Shown here one piece after another: positions 1-8,427 of a stretch of 64,000 nt of DNA. The position numbers and the translations under genes are program-made. How positions within the stretch are numbered: position 1 is the stretch's first letter; each line of letters opens with the position of its first letter. This DNA is from JADJNW01 sp964526645. Lineage in GTDB: Bacteria; Bacteroidota; Bacteroidia; Chitinophagales; Saprospiraceae. The stretch spans positions 124,001 to 188,000 of the forward strand of contig CAZGJN010000004.1 of assembly GCA_964526645.1 (NCBI GenBank), in the 5' to 3' direction. Below the pieces are notes generated by a model, which was not told where the DNA came from, searched no databases, and was given only the letters and a program-made list of their open reading frames with translations.

Positions 1-1
1 T

Positions 2-283
2 GCCCTTATTGCCGTCGCATTTGGAATACTACAAACCGCTACTAATTTCAAAAGCTCCCTCAAAGGGATTATTGGCGTGGGCGTTTTACTTGTGATTTTT
101 ATAGTTTCGTATGCTACTTCCTCTGTTGAGACCACAGGTATGGTAGCCGAAGCTGCAAAGAAAATGGGTACTTCTGACAATACCGTCAAGCTAATCGGTG
201 CAGGTTTGAACACAACGATCATTCTGGCGGTTGTAACCCTTGCATCGCTAGTAATTTCTGAAATCAGAAACTTTTTTAAATAA
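2..283 (+). CDS. Small membrane protein of the ExbB/ExbD operon (5' end missing)
   Basis: Only the C-terminal part is present; the reading frame is open from base 2 with no start before the window edge. Two hydrophobic segments are visible, a first one around codons 20-40 and a second near the end, finishing in the charged tail RNFFK. Its stop lies 8 bases before an exbD gene. In Bacteroidota a small membrane protein of unknown function commonly sits between exbB (MotA/TolQ/ExbB family) and a pair of exbD genes, and this fragment fits that slot in sequence and position. It is probably an accessory of the inner-membrane proton channel that powers TonB-dependent transport, but no biochemical role is established. 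The assignment rests on context and general resemblance. Confidence 0.6.
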   Translation, partial: ALIAVAFGILQTATNFKSSLKGIIGVGVLLVIFIVSYATSSVETTGMVAEAAKKMGTSDNTVKLIGAGLNTTIILAVVTLASLVISEIRNFFK

Positions 284-291
284 TTTAGGAT

Positions 292-846
292 ATGGCAGGG
301 AAGTCAAAACATAGAATGAAAAATGAAATCAATGCCAGTTCTATGGCTGACATTGCCTTTCTGCTACTGATATTCTTCCTGGTGACTACCACCATCGTAG
401 AAGATAAAGGTATTACTGTGAAGCTGCCGCCTTGGTCAGAAGAAGAACCGGATATTCAGCAGTTGAAGTCTCGGAATGTATTTGCCGTACTGGTGAATGC
501 ACAGAATCAATTGCTGGTGAGGGGCGAACCCGTTGATATCAGAGATTTGAAAGACCGTGCAAAGGAATTTATTGCTAATCCAACCAAACGGGAGGATTTG
601 TCGGAAAAGCCTACAAAAGCGATTATCTCTTTAAAAAATGATAGAGGCACCAACTACAAAACGTATTTGGAAGTATACAACGAACTCAAAGCAGCTTACA
701 ATGAATTGTGGGATGAGTTGAGCCAGCGCAAATACGGAATCCCTTTCAGCGAAGAGATGCCGAAGGCTTATCTGAAAACGATCAAAGAGGAAATTCCTTT
801 TGTATTATCGGAAGCAGAACCTACTGCATTTGGCGAGGAAAAATAA
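292..846 (+). CDS. exbD: ExbD/TolR-type biopolymer transport protein, first copy
   Basis: ExbD-family protein of 184 aa. ExbD works with ExbB in the inner membrane to turn the proton gradient into force passed through TonB to outer-membrane transporters. It has a short basic cytoplasmic N-terminus, then one transmembrane helix at about residues 18-38. The helix begins SMADIAFLLLIFFLVTTT and contains the conserved aspartate (D20) needed for proton coupling. A periplasmic domain of about 140 residues follows. At 184 aa it is longer than classical ExbD (about 140 aa), as is usual for the first of the two tandem copies in Bacteroidota. It follows the membrane protein by 8 bases and precedes a second exbD by 89 bases. 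Confidence 0.9.
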   Translation: MAGKSKHRMKNEINASSMADIAFLLLIFFLVTTTIVEDKGITVKLPPWSEEEPDIQQLKSRNVFAVLVNAQNQLLVRGEPVDIRDLKDRAKEFIANPTKREDLSEKPTKAIISLKNDRGTNYKTYLEVYNELKAAYNELWDELSQRKYGIPFSEEMPKAYLKTIKEEIPFVLSEAEPTAFGEEK

Positions 847-935
847 TTTGCGATTGTTGTGTGAGGTTTATTTAAAGCATAGGATTGGTGACCATACAAC
901 TTATCCGTCCTTCACACGGCTAAAAGTTCCGAATC

Positions 936-1412
936 ATGTCAAAGTTTTCTAAAAAAAGAGGGAGTGCTACTCCTACTATTTCCACAGCATCGCTACCTGA
1001 TATCATCTTCATGTTGCTGTTTTTCTTTATGGTGGTGACTACCATGCGGGATGCAGAACTGAAAGTACAGGTCAATACTCCTTTTGCATCAGAATTGAGC
1101 AAACTGGAGGAAAAGTCTTTGGTGAACTACTTGTACATCGGAAGACCGACAACCAAGTACCAGGCTGTGTATGGTACGAAGCCGAGGCTTCAATTGGGTG
1201 ATAAATTTGCCGATCTGGCAGAAATTCCGCTCTTTCTGGAGCGCCACAAAATAAAAGTACCGGAAGCAAGACGTGCTCAAATCACTTCTTCCCTTCGGGT
1301 GGATGGCTCTGTTACAATGGGTATTGTACAAGATGTAAAAACACAACTCCGGAAATCAGGGCAATTAAAGTTGAACTATTCTGCTAAAAAACGCCCTGAG
1401 GCCCAAGAATAA
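936..1412 (+). CDS. exbD: ExbD/TolR-type biopolymer transport protein, second copy
   Basis: Second ExbD paralogue, 158 aa. A basic N-terminus (KFSKKRGS) leads into one transmembrane helix at about residues 20-40. The helix has the typical SLPDIIFMLLFFFMVVTT pattern, including the membrane-embedded aspartate. The periplasmic domain ends in basic, polar residues. Its sequence is well diverged from the first copy, so the two probably form a heteromeric ExbD pair or serve different complexes rather than being a recent duplication. It is the last gene of the operon, and a strong hairpin follows 21 bases after the stop. Confidence 0.9.
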   Translation: MSKFSKKRGSATPTISTASLPDIIFMLLFFFMVVTTMRDAELKVQVNTPFASELSKLEEKSLVNYLYIGRPTTKYQAVYGTKPRLQLGDKFADLAEIPLFLERHKIKVPEARRAQITSSLRVDGSVTMGIVQDVKTQLRKSGQLKLNYSAKKRPEAQE

Positions 1413-1433
1413 TAAAACATCCATCTAAAGTTA

Positions 1434-1468
1434 AAAATGGTCTCTCTGCTCAGCAAAGAGACCATTTT
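1434..1468. terminator. Bidirectional terminator between exbD and the DUF4293 gene
   Basis: A perfect 12-bp inverted repeat (AAAATGGTCTCT, 1434-1445, with AGAGACCATTTT, 1457-1468) encloses an 11-base loop. The AT ends of the stem supply a U-rich tail on either strand. It lies between two convergent genes, so it can end both transcripts. Confidence 0.85.
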
Positions 1469-1472
1469 ACTT

Positions 1473-1910
1473 TTATCGCAATCGGTCCATGGATTTTACC
1501 AACTTTTCATCTTTTCTGATAAAACGATACGCCAACATCGTAAATACCAGCGCCAGTAATGGCAAAAACCTGCCGAGTTCATCTTTGTAAGGTTGGTCAT
1601 TCAGCTCTTTTAGCGCCTGCGAATAAAAAACAAAACTCCACACGATACCGGCTACCGTGATTATGAATGATAAAAGCGTTAGGCGCATTTGTATTTTTCT
1701 GTTTTTAAACAAAAAGATACTCACAATAGCCGTAATACCTGCCAGGCTAAAAAGCGCCAACATACCTGCTTGATCTTTTATATCAAAAACGCGATCTGAA
1801 AAAATCGAATCAGGCACTGCCATTGCCGTGGAAGTAAATGGGAATACAAGTAACAAAAAAATGGCGATAGCCGCCAGAAGTAAAAAAATAGTTTGAATGC
1901 GCTGAATCAT
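1473..1910 (-). CDS. DUF4293 family integral membrane protein
   Basis: A 145-aa protein with four hydrophobic segments (about residues 8-28, 48-68, 77-97 and 110-128), recognisable as the Bacteroidota-specific DUF4293 family. The family start MIQRIQTIFLLLA and the basic tail after the last helix are both present. The function is unknown. It is a single gene convergent with the exbD operon and divergent from the FAD oxidoreductase. A TATCTTTG promoter element lies 17 bases upstream of the start codon. Confidence 0.85.
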   Translation of the reverse strand: MIQRIQTIFLLLAAIAIFLLLVFPFTSTAMAVPDSIFSDRVFDIKDQAGMLALFSLAGITAIVSIFLFKNRKIQMRLTLLSFIITVAGIVWSFVFYSQALKELNDQPYKDELGRFLPLLALVFTMLAYRFIRKDEKLVKSMDRLR

Positions 1911-1926
1911 ACCTATGCTTTTCGGG

Positions 1927-1934
1927 CAAAGATA
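1927..1934 (-). promoter_or_regulatory. Bacteroidota -7 box for the DUF4293 gene
   Basis: The minus strand reads TATCTTTG, an exact match to TAnnTTTG, just upstream of the gene start. No TTG lies at the ideal 20-base distance; the nearest T-rich TTG is about 14 bases away. The call rests on the -7 element and its position. Confidence 0.45.
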
Positions 1935-1959
1935 AACACCATGCCTTACAAAAATTAGC

Positions 1960-1967
1960 TAATTTTG
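1960..1967 (+). promoter_or_regulatory. Bacteroidota -7 box for the FAD oxidoreductase
   Basis: TAATTTTG followed by C matches the TAnnTTTG element exactly and lies 23 bases before the ATG at 1991, giving a leader of under 20 bases. A good -33 TTG is not visible. Confidence 0.45.
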
Positions 1968-1990
1968 CACTCCGGCAAAGATATCCTGTT

Positions 1991-3151
1991 ATGATAGCAA
2001 AAGAACGGACATACAGCCTCAGTTATTGGGAACGCGAAACGTTTTTTGGCGCATTGGATGTGCTCATCATCGGCAGCGGAATCGTAGGCTTGAATGCGGC
2101 TTTGCGGCTCAAAGAATTAGAACCGAGCCTAAACATCGCCGTCCTTGATCGAGGCGTTTTGCCACTGGGGGCGAGTACCCGAAACGCGGGCTTTGCCTGC
2201 TTTGGTAGTATGACAGAATTGCTCGATGATCTGAAAAAAGTGCCCGAAGCAGCGGTCTGGGCTTTGGTAGAAAAACGCTGGCAAGGCTTACAACGCCTGC
2301 GAAAGCGGCTGGGCGACACTGCCATTGACTACGAGGCCTTAGGCGGTTATGAGGTGTTTCGTCCGGAAGAGGAAGCTATTTTTCAGCAATGCGAGGCGCA
2401 AATACCTGCTTTCAATAAAATTTTGCAAAGCATCACCGGTCAACAAGCAACTTATCGGATTGTAGATTCTGATATTGAAAAATTTAGATTTCAAGGAGTT
2501 AAGCATTTGATTCTCAACCAGGCAGAGGGGCAATTGCACACCGGCAAAATGATGGCGAGCCTGCTGCGGCAGGTAGCGGCGGCAGGTATTCAGTTGTACA
2601 ATGGTGTTGCCATAGAGAAAATAGAATACGATCAGCAATGCGTGACCGTCACAACGGCGGCTGGGTGGGAAATCACAACAAAAAGAGCCATCGTGGCTAC
2701 CAATGGTTTTGCCAAGCAGCTTTTTCCTGATTTGGATTTACAGCCTGCTCGAAATCAAGTGCTTATCACGAATCCGATCCCGAATTTGAGACTAAGAGGC
2801 GCTTTTCATTACGACAAAGGGTACTATTATTTTCGCAACGTGGATAATCGCATCTTGCTGGGGGGCGGCAGGCACCTTGCCCCGCAAACAGAATCAACGG
2901 ATGCCTTTGGTACCACTGCTTTGATTCAGGAAGCCCTCGTCCGCTTATTGCGAGAAGTTATTTTGCCAGGGCAAGCAGTTGAAATTGATACCTGGTGGAG
3001 TGGCATCCTCGGGATTGGCGCACAAAAAAAACCGATTGTCAATCGGGTATCAGACAAACTTGTGGTAGCCGTTCGCCTGGGCGGCATGGGCGTTGCCATT
3101 GGCAGCCTGGTTGGTGAAGAAGCCGCGGAGTGCCTTCTGGGGCATCGTTAA
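1991..3151 (+). CDS. FAD-dependent oxidoreductase, DAO (glycine/D-amino acid oxidase) family
   Basis: Flavoprotein of 386 aa. The N-terminal Rossmann motif VLIIGSGIVGLNAAL (residues 24-38) with its three glycines binds the ADP part of FAD. A second dinucleotide-binding strand (RAIVATNGFAKQ) and the C-terminal glycine-rich segment LGGMGVAIGSLVG complete the DAO fold. The family oxidises amines or amino acids; the substrate cannot be read from the sequence. It is cytoplasmic with no signal peptide. The ATG at 1991 is the first in frame and leaves the usual short extension before the FAD motif. It stands as a single gene with its own -7 box; the next gene starts 79 bases on. Confidence 0.85.
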   Translation: MIAKERTYSLSYWERETFFGALDVLIIGSGIVGLNAALRLKELEPSLNIAVLDRGVLPLGASTRNAGFACFGSMTELLDDLKKVPEAAVWALVEKRWQGLQRLRKRLGDTAIDYEALGGYEVFRPEEEAIFQQCEAQIPAFNKILQSITGQQATYRIVDSDIEKFRFQGVKHLILNQAEGQLHTGKMMASLLRQVAAAGIQLYNGVAIEKIEYDQQCVTVTTAAGWEITTKRAIVATNGFAKQLFPDLDLQPARNQVLITNPIPNLRLRGAFHYDKGYYYFRNVDNRILLGGGRHLAPQTESTDAFGTTALIQEALVRLLREVILPGQAVEIDTWWSGILGIGAQKKPIVNRVSDKLVVAVRLGGMGVAIGSLVGEEAAECLLGHR

Positions 3152-3230
3152 GGTTTCGTTAATTCAAGTAATTGTATATCAACATTCTATCGAATAAAGT
3201 CGTTTTTGAATCATCAGAAGAAAAAATCAA

Positions 3231-5060
3231 ATGCTAAAACGGATCGCAGCGCTTGGCGCTATCTTGTCTGCTTTATCGGGGGGAATTTGGGCGCAGCCAG
3301 CTATCAAGCCCAAAGACAAGGATATTGTGAATATTGATAAAGCGATCACGCTCGAAAATATACAGCGGGGTAAAAAATTGGTACAAAAACTGAGCGGTAA
3401 CGTAGAGTTGCGGCAAGATAGTGTCTATATGTATTGTGATACGGCTGTTATTGAAGATAACGTGAATGTGGTGGCAAAGGGCAATGTCATTATTCAACAA
3501 AAGGACACAACCAGTATTTTTTCGGATTCTTTGATATACGATGGACTTGCTAAAAAGGCAGTACTTTTTGGCAATGTGACATTAGTAAATGGCACACAGC
3601 AGCTTTTTACCGACCGCTTGGATTATGACTTGAGTACTAAAATTGCTACCTACTTTGAAGGGGCAACCCTCACCAACAATAAAACCCAGCTAAGCAGCAA
3701 AAAGGGGTATTACTACGTGGGTACAAATGAGGCTTACTTCAAGGATAGCGTGGTGGTTATTGACCCTAATTTCAATCTTCGTGCCGATACACTCAAGTTT
3801 AACACCCAAAGCCGGACGGTTTTTTTTCTTGGGCCCACCATTATTTATAGCGATAGCAGTAGGGTTTATTGTGAGGATGGTTTTTATAATACCCAAAACA
3901 ACTTGGCAGAATTTAAAAAAAATGCCCAATATGCGCGTGGTGATCAGCAAGCAACCGCTGAAACCATTCGATACAATGGCAAAGCGCGCGAATACACCCT
4001 GGATGGCGATGCCGAATTTATCAGTAAAGATCAGGAAGCCAGGGCTGCCGTGATCCGGTATGAGGAGTTGAACAGGAAATATTACCTCACGGGGAAAGCC
4101 AGTTTTCGGGATTCCATCCGAAACATCGTGGCAGATACCATCGTGTACGACCAAAAAAATCAGCTGTATTCTACCACCGGGCGCTCTAAAATTATTGAGC
4201 CGCCACAGATACTCGAAGCTGACCAGGTCGCTTATAGCCAGGAATTAGGATCGGGGGTAGCCGTAGGAAATATCATCTGGCGCGACACCTCCGCTAATCT
4301 CACTGTTTTGTGTGAAAGGGCTAACTACAACAGGCAAACCAATTTCCTAAAAGCAATTGGCGGGCGAAGCGGCCGCCCTTTGTTGATTTCAAAAATAGAA
4401 AATGACTCTTTGTATCTAACCGCGGATACCTTGCTCGCTTCTCAGCAAATTGATACCCTGGCGCAGGACACCAGCCGCATGCTTTTCGCTTATCGGGATG
4501 TGCGCATTTTTAAAAGCAACTTGCAGGGGCTCTGCGATTCATTGGTATATAACACTACCGACTCGATTTTCCGATTATTCCAGCAACCCATCATGTGGTC
4601 GGATACCTCACAGTTTACAGCCGACACGATTCATGTGCGGCTCAGCAATGAAAGAATAGATCGCATATTTTTGTACAACAACTCTTTTATCATCAATTCA
4701 CCGGATGAAATTTTTTTTAACCAAATCAAAGGGCGCAATATCACTGCTTTTTTTGAAAAAAATGAATTGAGGCGGATGGATGTGCAGGGCAATGCGGAGT
4801 CGGTTTATTACGCTAGGGACGAAGCTGGGGGGTATATCGGTGTGAATAAAACCATTTGTAGCGAAATGCTGCTCTACTTTGGCGATAATCAAATTACTGA
4901 TATTCGTTTTTTTGAAACACCTAAGGCAAATCTGTACCCCATGCGGCAAGCAGATCACGACCAGTTGAAAATCAAGGGTTTTAGATGGGAAACCCAAAGA
5001 CGACCCAGAAACCTGAATGATTTATTTGTTATGAGTGCACAAATATCCGGTATAAAATGA
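3231..5060 (+). CDS. OstA/LptA-like LPS transport protein
   Basis: Periplasmic or outer-membrane protein of 609 aa. A signal peptide (residues 1-22, cut after IWA) leads into a region rich in short beta strands. Repeats of the OstA type are visible, such as LSGNVELRQDSVYMYCDTAVI and AKGNVIIQQKDTTSIFSDSL. This beta-jelly-roll fold is used by LptA/LptD to carry lipopolysaccharide across the periplasm. At 609 aa it is much longer than LptA and lacks the LptD barrel; long OstA-like proteins of this kind are typical of Bacteroidota. Its stop overlaps the next start (ATGA), so the two genes are translationally coupled. Confidence 0.8.
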   Translation: MLKRIAALGAILSALSGGIWAQPAIKPKDKDIVNIDKAITLENIQRGKKLVQKLSGNVELRQDSVYMYCDTAVIEDNVNVVAKGNVIIQQKDTTSIFSDSLIYDGLAKKAVLFGNVTLVNGTQQLFTDRLDYDLSTKIATYFEGATLTNNKTQLSSKKGYYYVGTNEAYFKDSVVVIDPNFNLRADTLKFNTQSRTVFFLGPTIIYSDSSRVYCEDGFYNTQNNLAEFKKNAQYARGDQQATAETIRYNGKAREYTLDGDAEFISKDQEARAAVIRYEELNRKYYLTGKASFRDSIRNIVADTIVYDQKNQLYSTTGRSKIIEPPQILEADQVAYSQELGSGVAVGNIIWRDTSANLTVLCERANYNRQTNFLKAIGGRSGRPLLISKIENDSLYLTADTLLASQQIDTLAQDTSRMLFAYRDVRIFKSNLQGLCDSLVYNTTDSIFRLFQQPIMWSDTSQFTADTIHVRLSNERIDRIFLYNNSFIINSPDEIFFNQIKGRNITAFFEKNELRRMDVQGNAESVYYARDEAGGYIGVNKTICSEMLLYFGDNQITDIRFFETPKANLYPMRQADHDQLKIKGFRWETQRRPRNLNDLFVMSAQISGIK

Positions 5061-5815
5061 GAAAGCCATTATTTGTTGCCTTCGTGCTCAGTTGTATAGT
5101 ATTTGAAGCAGGGGCAAGCTCCGCTACTGATCAGCTAAAAGCGGCTAATGCTGCTTATCAAAAAAAAGATTTTAATGAAGCAATCAATTTGTACCAAGCG
5201 GTGTTGCGGCAAGGCTACATCTCGGAAGTGCTCCATTACAATCTGGGCAATTGCTATTTTCGTACCAATCAGTATGGACGAGCTATTTTGCATTACGAAC
5301 GGGCGCTGCTATTGGACCCCAACGATGCAGATACGCGACACAACCTGGCAGTTACCCGAAATCGCTTACCTGACAAAATTGAAGCCTTGTCGGAATTTTT
5401 TCTAAGTGCTTGGCTCAAAAGAACGAGTTACTTGCACTCGCCAAAGGGCTGGAGCATACAGGCGATTGTGCTACTTTGGCTTGGCGTGGGAGGCTTAGTA
5501 TTGTGGTTGCTGGGTAGTATCCGATGGCAGAAAAAAGTAGGATTTATAGTTGGATTTTTCTTATTGGTACTCAGCGGGTTGAGTTTTTTATTTGCATTCT
5601 ACCGGTATCAGTCTCTCCAACAACACAGCCGGGCGGTCATTATGCAACCGGAAGTGGCGCTTCATCGCGCAGCCGACGCGCAGAGCGCAGTGGAGCGGGT
5701 GTTGCACGAAGGTACCACGGTATCGGTTTCAGATTCTATTGGGCAGTGGTATAAAATTAATTTGGCAAACGGCGATCAGGGCTGGCTACTGAGGGAAAAA
5801 GTTGAAAAAATCTAA
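5057..5815 (+). CDS. BatE-like TPR protein with C-terminal SH3 domain
   Basis: A 252-aa envelope protein. It has a signal peptide (about residues 1-21) and two or three TPR units (about 25-105, with the typical NLGNCYFRTNQYGRAILHYERAL pattern split across helices). Two transmembrane helices follow (about 136-156 and 162-184), then a bacterial SH3 domain (about 195-252, ending QWYKINLANGDQGWLL). This order matches BatE of the Bacteroidota aerotolerance operon. However, batA-D and the MoxR ATPase are absent here, so 'BatE-like' is as far as the evidence goes. The start overlaps the stop of the LptA-like gene by 4 bases. Confidence 0.75.
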   Translation: MRKPLFVAFVLSCIVFEAGASSATDQLKAANAAYQKKDFNEAINLYQAVLRQGYISEVLHYNLGNCYFRTNQYGRAILHYERALLLDPNDADTRHNLAVTRNRLPDKIEALSEFFLSAWLKRTSYLHSPKGWSIQAIVLLWLGVGGLVLWLLGSIRWQKKVGFIVGFFLLVLSGLSFLFAFYRYQSLQQHSRAVIMQPEVALHRAADAQSAVERVLHEGTTVSVSDSIGQWYKINLANGDQGWLLREKVEKI

Positions 5816-5816
5816 T

Positions 5817-5850
5817 AAAAAAGCCCTATCGCGCTTTGAAGCGGATAGGG
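5817..5850 (-). terminator. Terminator of the rplU-rpmA operon
   Basis: The stem CCCTATC (5824-5830)/GATAGGG (5844-5850) continues as CGCT/AGCG around a 4-base loop with one bulged G. Read on the minus strand it is followed by six T, so it ends the L21-L27 transcript. On the plus strand it has no T-run but could still stop the convergent BatE-like transcript. Confidence 0.8.
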
Positions 5851-5882
5851 ACTAAAAAACATAAAGCTATGAAAACTAAATT

Positions 5883-6560
5883 TTACTCTTCTTCCTGAGC
5901 CTTGCCACCTTTGAGCTCCGTTTGATACGCCTCTAGCGCTTCCCAGTTGCCTTCATGCGCCAATTTCGCCTGTTTTGCCCAGGTGGTAGGGTCGTGCATT
6001 TTGTAGCGGCTACCTGCTTGCGCCAGGATTTCTTTCAGGGTTTCAATATCGGCACTTGCCAGGGCCGCCCAAGTTGTGATCCCTGCATTGTGAAATAACT
6101 CTTCAATTTTCGGGCCAATTCCTTCGATTAGCTTCAAGTCATTTAATTTAACCGATTGTCCCGAAGGTAAAGTAATTTTTTCACTCGTAGAAGCCTTAGC
6201 GGTTTTTTTTCCCTCTATGACCTGCTCTACCACAGGCACTGATACTACCTCTGGTGTCGGTTTTGTCTGCATGGGTTCAGCCTTGGCAGCCGTTTCTTTC
6301 ACCTCGTGCAAAGGAATGATACTCACAAAGGTTTTGTTATCTTTTTTTCTTTTGAAAGCCACGGTGCCTTCCACTGCTGCGTGGATGGAATAATCTTTGC
6401 CGAGGTAAGCATTTTCACCGATGTGAAACTTGGTACCTCGCTGCCGAACAATGATACTGCCAGCTTTAGCATATTGCCCGCTGAAAAGCTTGACACCCAA
6501 TCGTTTAGGGTTACTATCTCTGCCGTTTTGGGTACTACCTTCCCCTTTTTTATGTGCCAT
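5883..6560 (-). CDS. rpmA: Ribosomal protein L27 with C-terminal helix-hairpin-helix extension
   Basis: Residues 1-86 are a normal bacterial L27 (MAHKKGEGST, then SNPKRLGVK, and a core ending SIIPLHEV). L27 sits near the peptidyl-transferase centre of the 50S subunit. The gene continues for another 139 residues, to 225 aa in total against about 85-90 usual. The extra part is a low-complexity linker rich in Ala, Pro, Val and Lys (about 88-135), then a helix-hairpin-helix region (138-217, core LIEGIGPKIEELFHNAG) and an acidic tail. There is no stop or frameshift between the parts. It lies 66 bases downstream of rplU and shares its promoter. Confidence 0.95.
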   Translation of the reverse strand: MAHKKGEGSTQNGRDSNPKRLGVKLFSGQYAKAGSIIVRQRGTKFHIGENAYLGKDYSIHAAVEGTVAFKRKKDNKTFVSIIPLHEVKETAAKAEPMQTKPTPEVVSVPVVEQVIEGKKTAKASTSEKITLPSGQSVKLNDLKLIEGIGPKIEELFHNAGITTWAALASADIETLKEILAQAGSRYKMHDPTTWAKQAKLAHEGNWEALEAYQTELKGGKAQEEE

Positions 6561-6626
6561 TTTCTGTTAAATTTAAAATTAAAAATTTGGGATTAGGAAT
6601 AATTTTCACCTTTCCCTTTGCCACTG

Positions 6627-6941
6627 CTAAACAGCAATACTGTCAATTTTGATCTTGGTGAAAGCCTGGCGGTGCCCGTTTTTCACTTTGTAGCCTTTGC
6701 GTCTTTTCTTTTTGAAAACAACTACCTTATCACCTTTCTGATGCCCCAGCACGGTTGCTTTTACTTTGGCTGCTTGCAGAATCGGCTTGCCGATGGTGAC
6801 ATTGCGGTCGTCTTTTGCTACCAGGAGCACCTGATCAAAAGACACATTGTCGCCTTCTTTGGCTTCTAACTGGTGGACGAAGAGCTCCTGCCCTTCCTCT
6901 ACTTTGAATTGTTGACCAGCTATGGTTACGATTGCGAACAT
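6627..6941 (-). CDS. rplU: Ribosomal protein L21
   Basis: L21 of the large ribosomal subunit, 104 aa, which binds 23S rRNA. The start MFAIVTIAGQQFKVEEGQ and the basic C-terminal RNA-binding stretch KKKRRKGYKVKNGHRQ are diagnostic. It ends at the normal length for the core protein, with no tail. It is the first gene of a two-gene operon with rpmA. A textbook promoter lies about 43 bases upstream and the operon ends in a terminator at 5817-5850. Confidence 0.97.
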   Translation of the reverse strand: MFAIVTIAGQQFKVEEGQELFVHQLEAKEGDNVSFDQVLLVAKDDRNVTIGKPILQAAKVKATVLGHQKGDKVVVFKKKRRKGYKVKNGHRQAFTKIKIDSIAV

Positions 6942-6983
6942 AAGTGGTTTTTAATTTTTTATAATGGTTTTCTAAACGGAGGG

Positions 6984-7014
6984 CAAAGATACGGGCTTCA
7001 ATCGATAAAACCAA
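6984..7014 (-). promoter_or_regulatory. Promoter of rplU-rpmA
   Basis: On the minus strand TTG (7014-7012), a 20-base spacer and TATCTTTG (6991-6984) match the Bacteroidota promoter pattern exactly. The predicted start is near 6978, giving a leader of roughly 35 bases before the L21 ATG. Confidence 0.8.
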
Positions 7015-7074
7015 GCTTTTTGAACCCAAAAAGTTGCTGGCATTTGATAGAAAAAGGGAGCTTCGCACCGGTTT

Positions 7075-8322
7075 TTAAATCAAATCCTGGAGCACAATGT
7101 GTTTTTTTATTTTGGCGTTATTTCGCTGAATCAGCAAGTGCACTGTTTTGCCCGATTTACCCCTGAACCGCTCCAAGATGCTTTCCAATCTTAGCAGGAT
7201 GGTAGGGATGCCATTCACTTTTTTGATCTCATCTCCAATCAAAATACCTGCTTTTTCGGCAGGGCTATTCTTTATAATGTCCACCACCGTAAAAATGTTC
7301 AGGTTAATGCCCGATGCTGCCAGGATAATGCCACTTTTGTCATATTGAAATTTTTGCCGGAATTTTTTTTCCGATTTGAAATATACTTTGCTATTAATAT
7401 AATCAACAACAATCGTAAAACGATTGAGTATCTGATTGCCGATGATGCCATTGCGCCCGTTGAGGTACGTTGTATCGGCATCGGGTGGAATTTCCTGAAA
7501 ATTGGTGATGACATCTTCGAGCGGGAATTTGCCGATCTCCAATTGCTTGGTACGCCCCAAAAAGCCCTCTAAGTAGCCCCCCAAGCCCATCCCGATTTTA
7601 GTAGTAATAAATTGAGGTGGCAATTCTACATTAGGTTGACCATTGATGTACAACAGCAAAGCAATGCTGGCACCGGTATCCATCAGGTATTTGGCTTGAG
7701 GGATCGTATCCTTTGCAAAAATAGTGCCAGCGAAGAGATAAGGTTTATTGCGATGAAATTCTACCGGAATCTCCTCAAAATCATTGTCGGGCTGCTTAAA
7801 ATAATGCGGATCATAAATAGTGATCACTTTTCGGCGATAATCAATTTTGACGACATACCTTCGGAACAAATCAGCGCCAATAATACCTTGCACATTGATA
7901 CCGCCAAACTCTTCAAACCTAAAATAGTCTTCTTCCAGTACCAGAATGGCTCGGTTTTCAGCAATCATATTGTGTATCGTAAGCTTGACGCCCCGCGCCA
8001 GGTAGGCATACAAATTGGTGCTAAGGTCGGCACCTTTTATTTTAAATTGGCGATCGTAGTTGATCTGGAGCAAATCCGTTATCTCGCGGCGTGTCAAAAT
8101 CGTATGTTCGGCACCTGTATCAAAGATAAATTTCAGTGGAAAAACGTCATTGAAAATAACTTTAACGATGATAAAATTATTTTCATACTCAAAAGGGATA
8201 TCTACTTTTTTTACTCCCTTTTTAATGACAAGGTCACCAAATGGTTGGGCATTGCCAAAGTTCTGAAATAGCAAACAACAGCAAAATAATAAGGTAATAA
8301 CAGGCGATTGGTGTATTTTCAT
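7075..8322 (-). CDS. Retropepsin-like aspartic protease with PDZ domain
   Basis: Exported protein of 415 aa with a signal peptide (residues 1-25, ending GNA). There are two copies of a retropepsin-type half: FIFDTGAEHTIL (near residue 65) and LMDTGASIALLL (near residue 215). Each carries the catalytic DTG, so one chain can form the two-Asp active site that retroviral proteases build as dimers. A PDZ domain follows (about 325-400; KNSPAEKAGILIGDEI), which usually binds peptide ends or regulates access. Substrates are unknown; the protein is probably periplasmic. Its promoter overlaps that of the divergent susC locus. Confidence 0.85.
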   Translation of the reverse strand: MKIHQSPVITLLFCCCLLFQNFGNAQPFGDLVIKKGVKKVDIPFEYENNFIIVKVIFNDVFPLKFIFDTGAEHTILTRREITDLLQINYDRQFKIKGADLSTNLYAYLARGVKLTIHNMIAENRAILVLEEDYFRFEEFGGINVQGIIGADLFRRYVVKIDYRRKVITIYDPHYFKQPDNDFEEIPVEFHRNKPYLFAGTIFAKDTIPQAKYLMDTGASIALLLYINGQPNVELPPQFITTKIGMGLGGYLEGFLGRTKQLEIGKFPLEDVITNFQEIPPDADTTYLNGRNGIIGNQILNRFTIVVDYINSKVYFKSEKKFRQKFQYDKSGIILAASGINLNIFTVVDIIKNSPAEKAGILIGDEIKKVNGIPTILLRLESILERFRGKSGKTVHLLIQRNNAKIKKHIVLQDLI

Positions 8323-8380
8323 AGCAGTAATTTGAAAAAACGAGAGCGAAATTTTTTGTTCTGTTTGGATACTTTTAGCA

Positions 8381-8410
8381 GAAAGTTATAGTTTTTTTGC
8401 AATACTGCAA
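8381..8410 (-). promoter_or_regulatory. Candidate promoter of the aspartic protease gene
   Basis: On the minus strand TTG (8410-8408), 19 bases, then TAACTTTC (8388-8381), one mismatch from TAnnTTTG. It interleaves with the plus-strand susC promoter, so the two divergent units could compete or share control. Confidence 0.45.
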
Positions 8411-8427
8411 TTCCCAATATAATTTTG
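8396..8427 (+). promoter_or_regulatory. Promoter of the susC1 locus
   Basis: TTTG (8396-8399), 20 bases, then TAATTTTG (8420-8427) is an exact match to the Bacteroidota promoter consensus. It lies about 385 bases before the susC1 start, which predicts an unusually long leader RNA. Confidence 0.65.
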
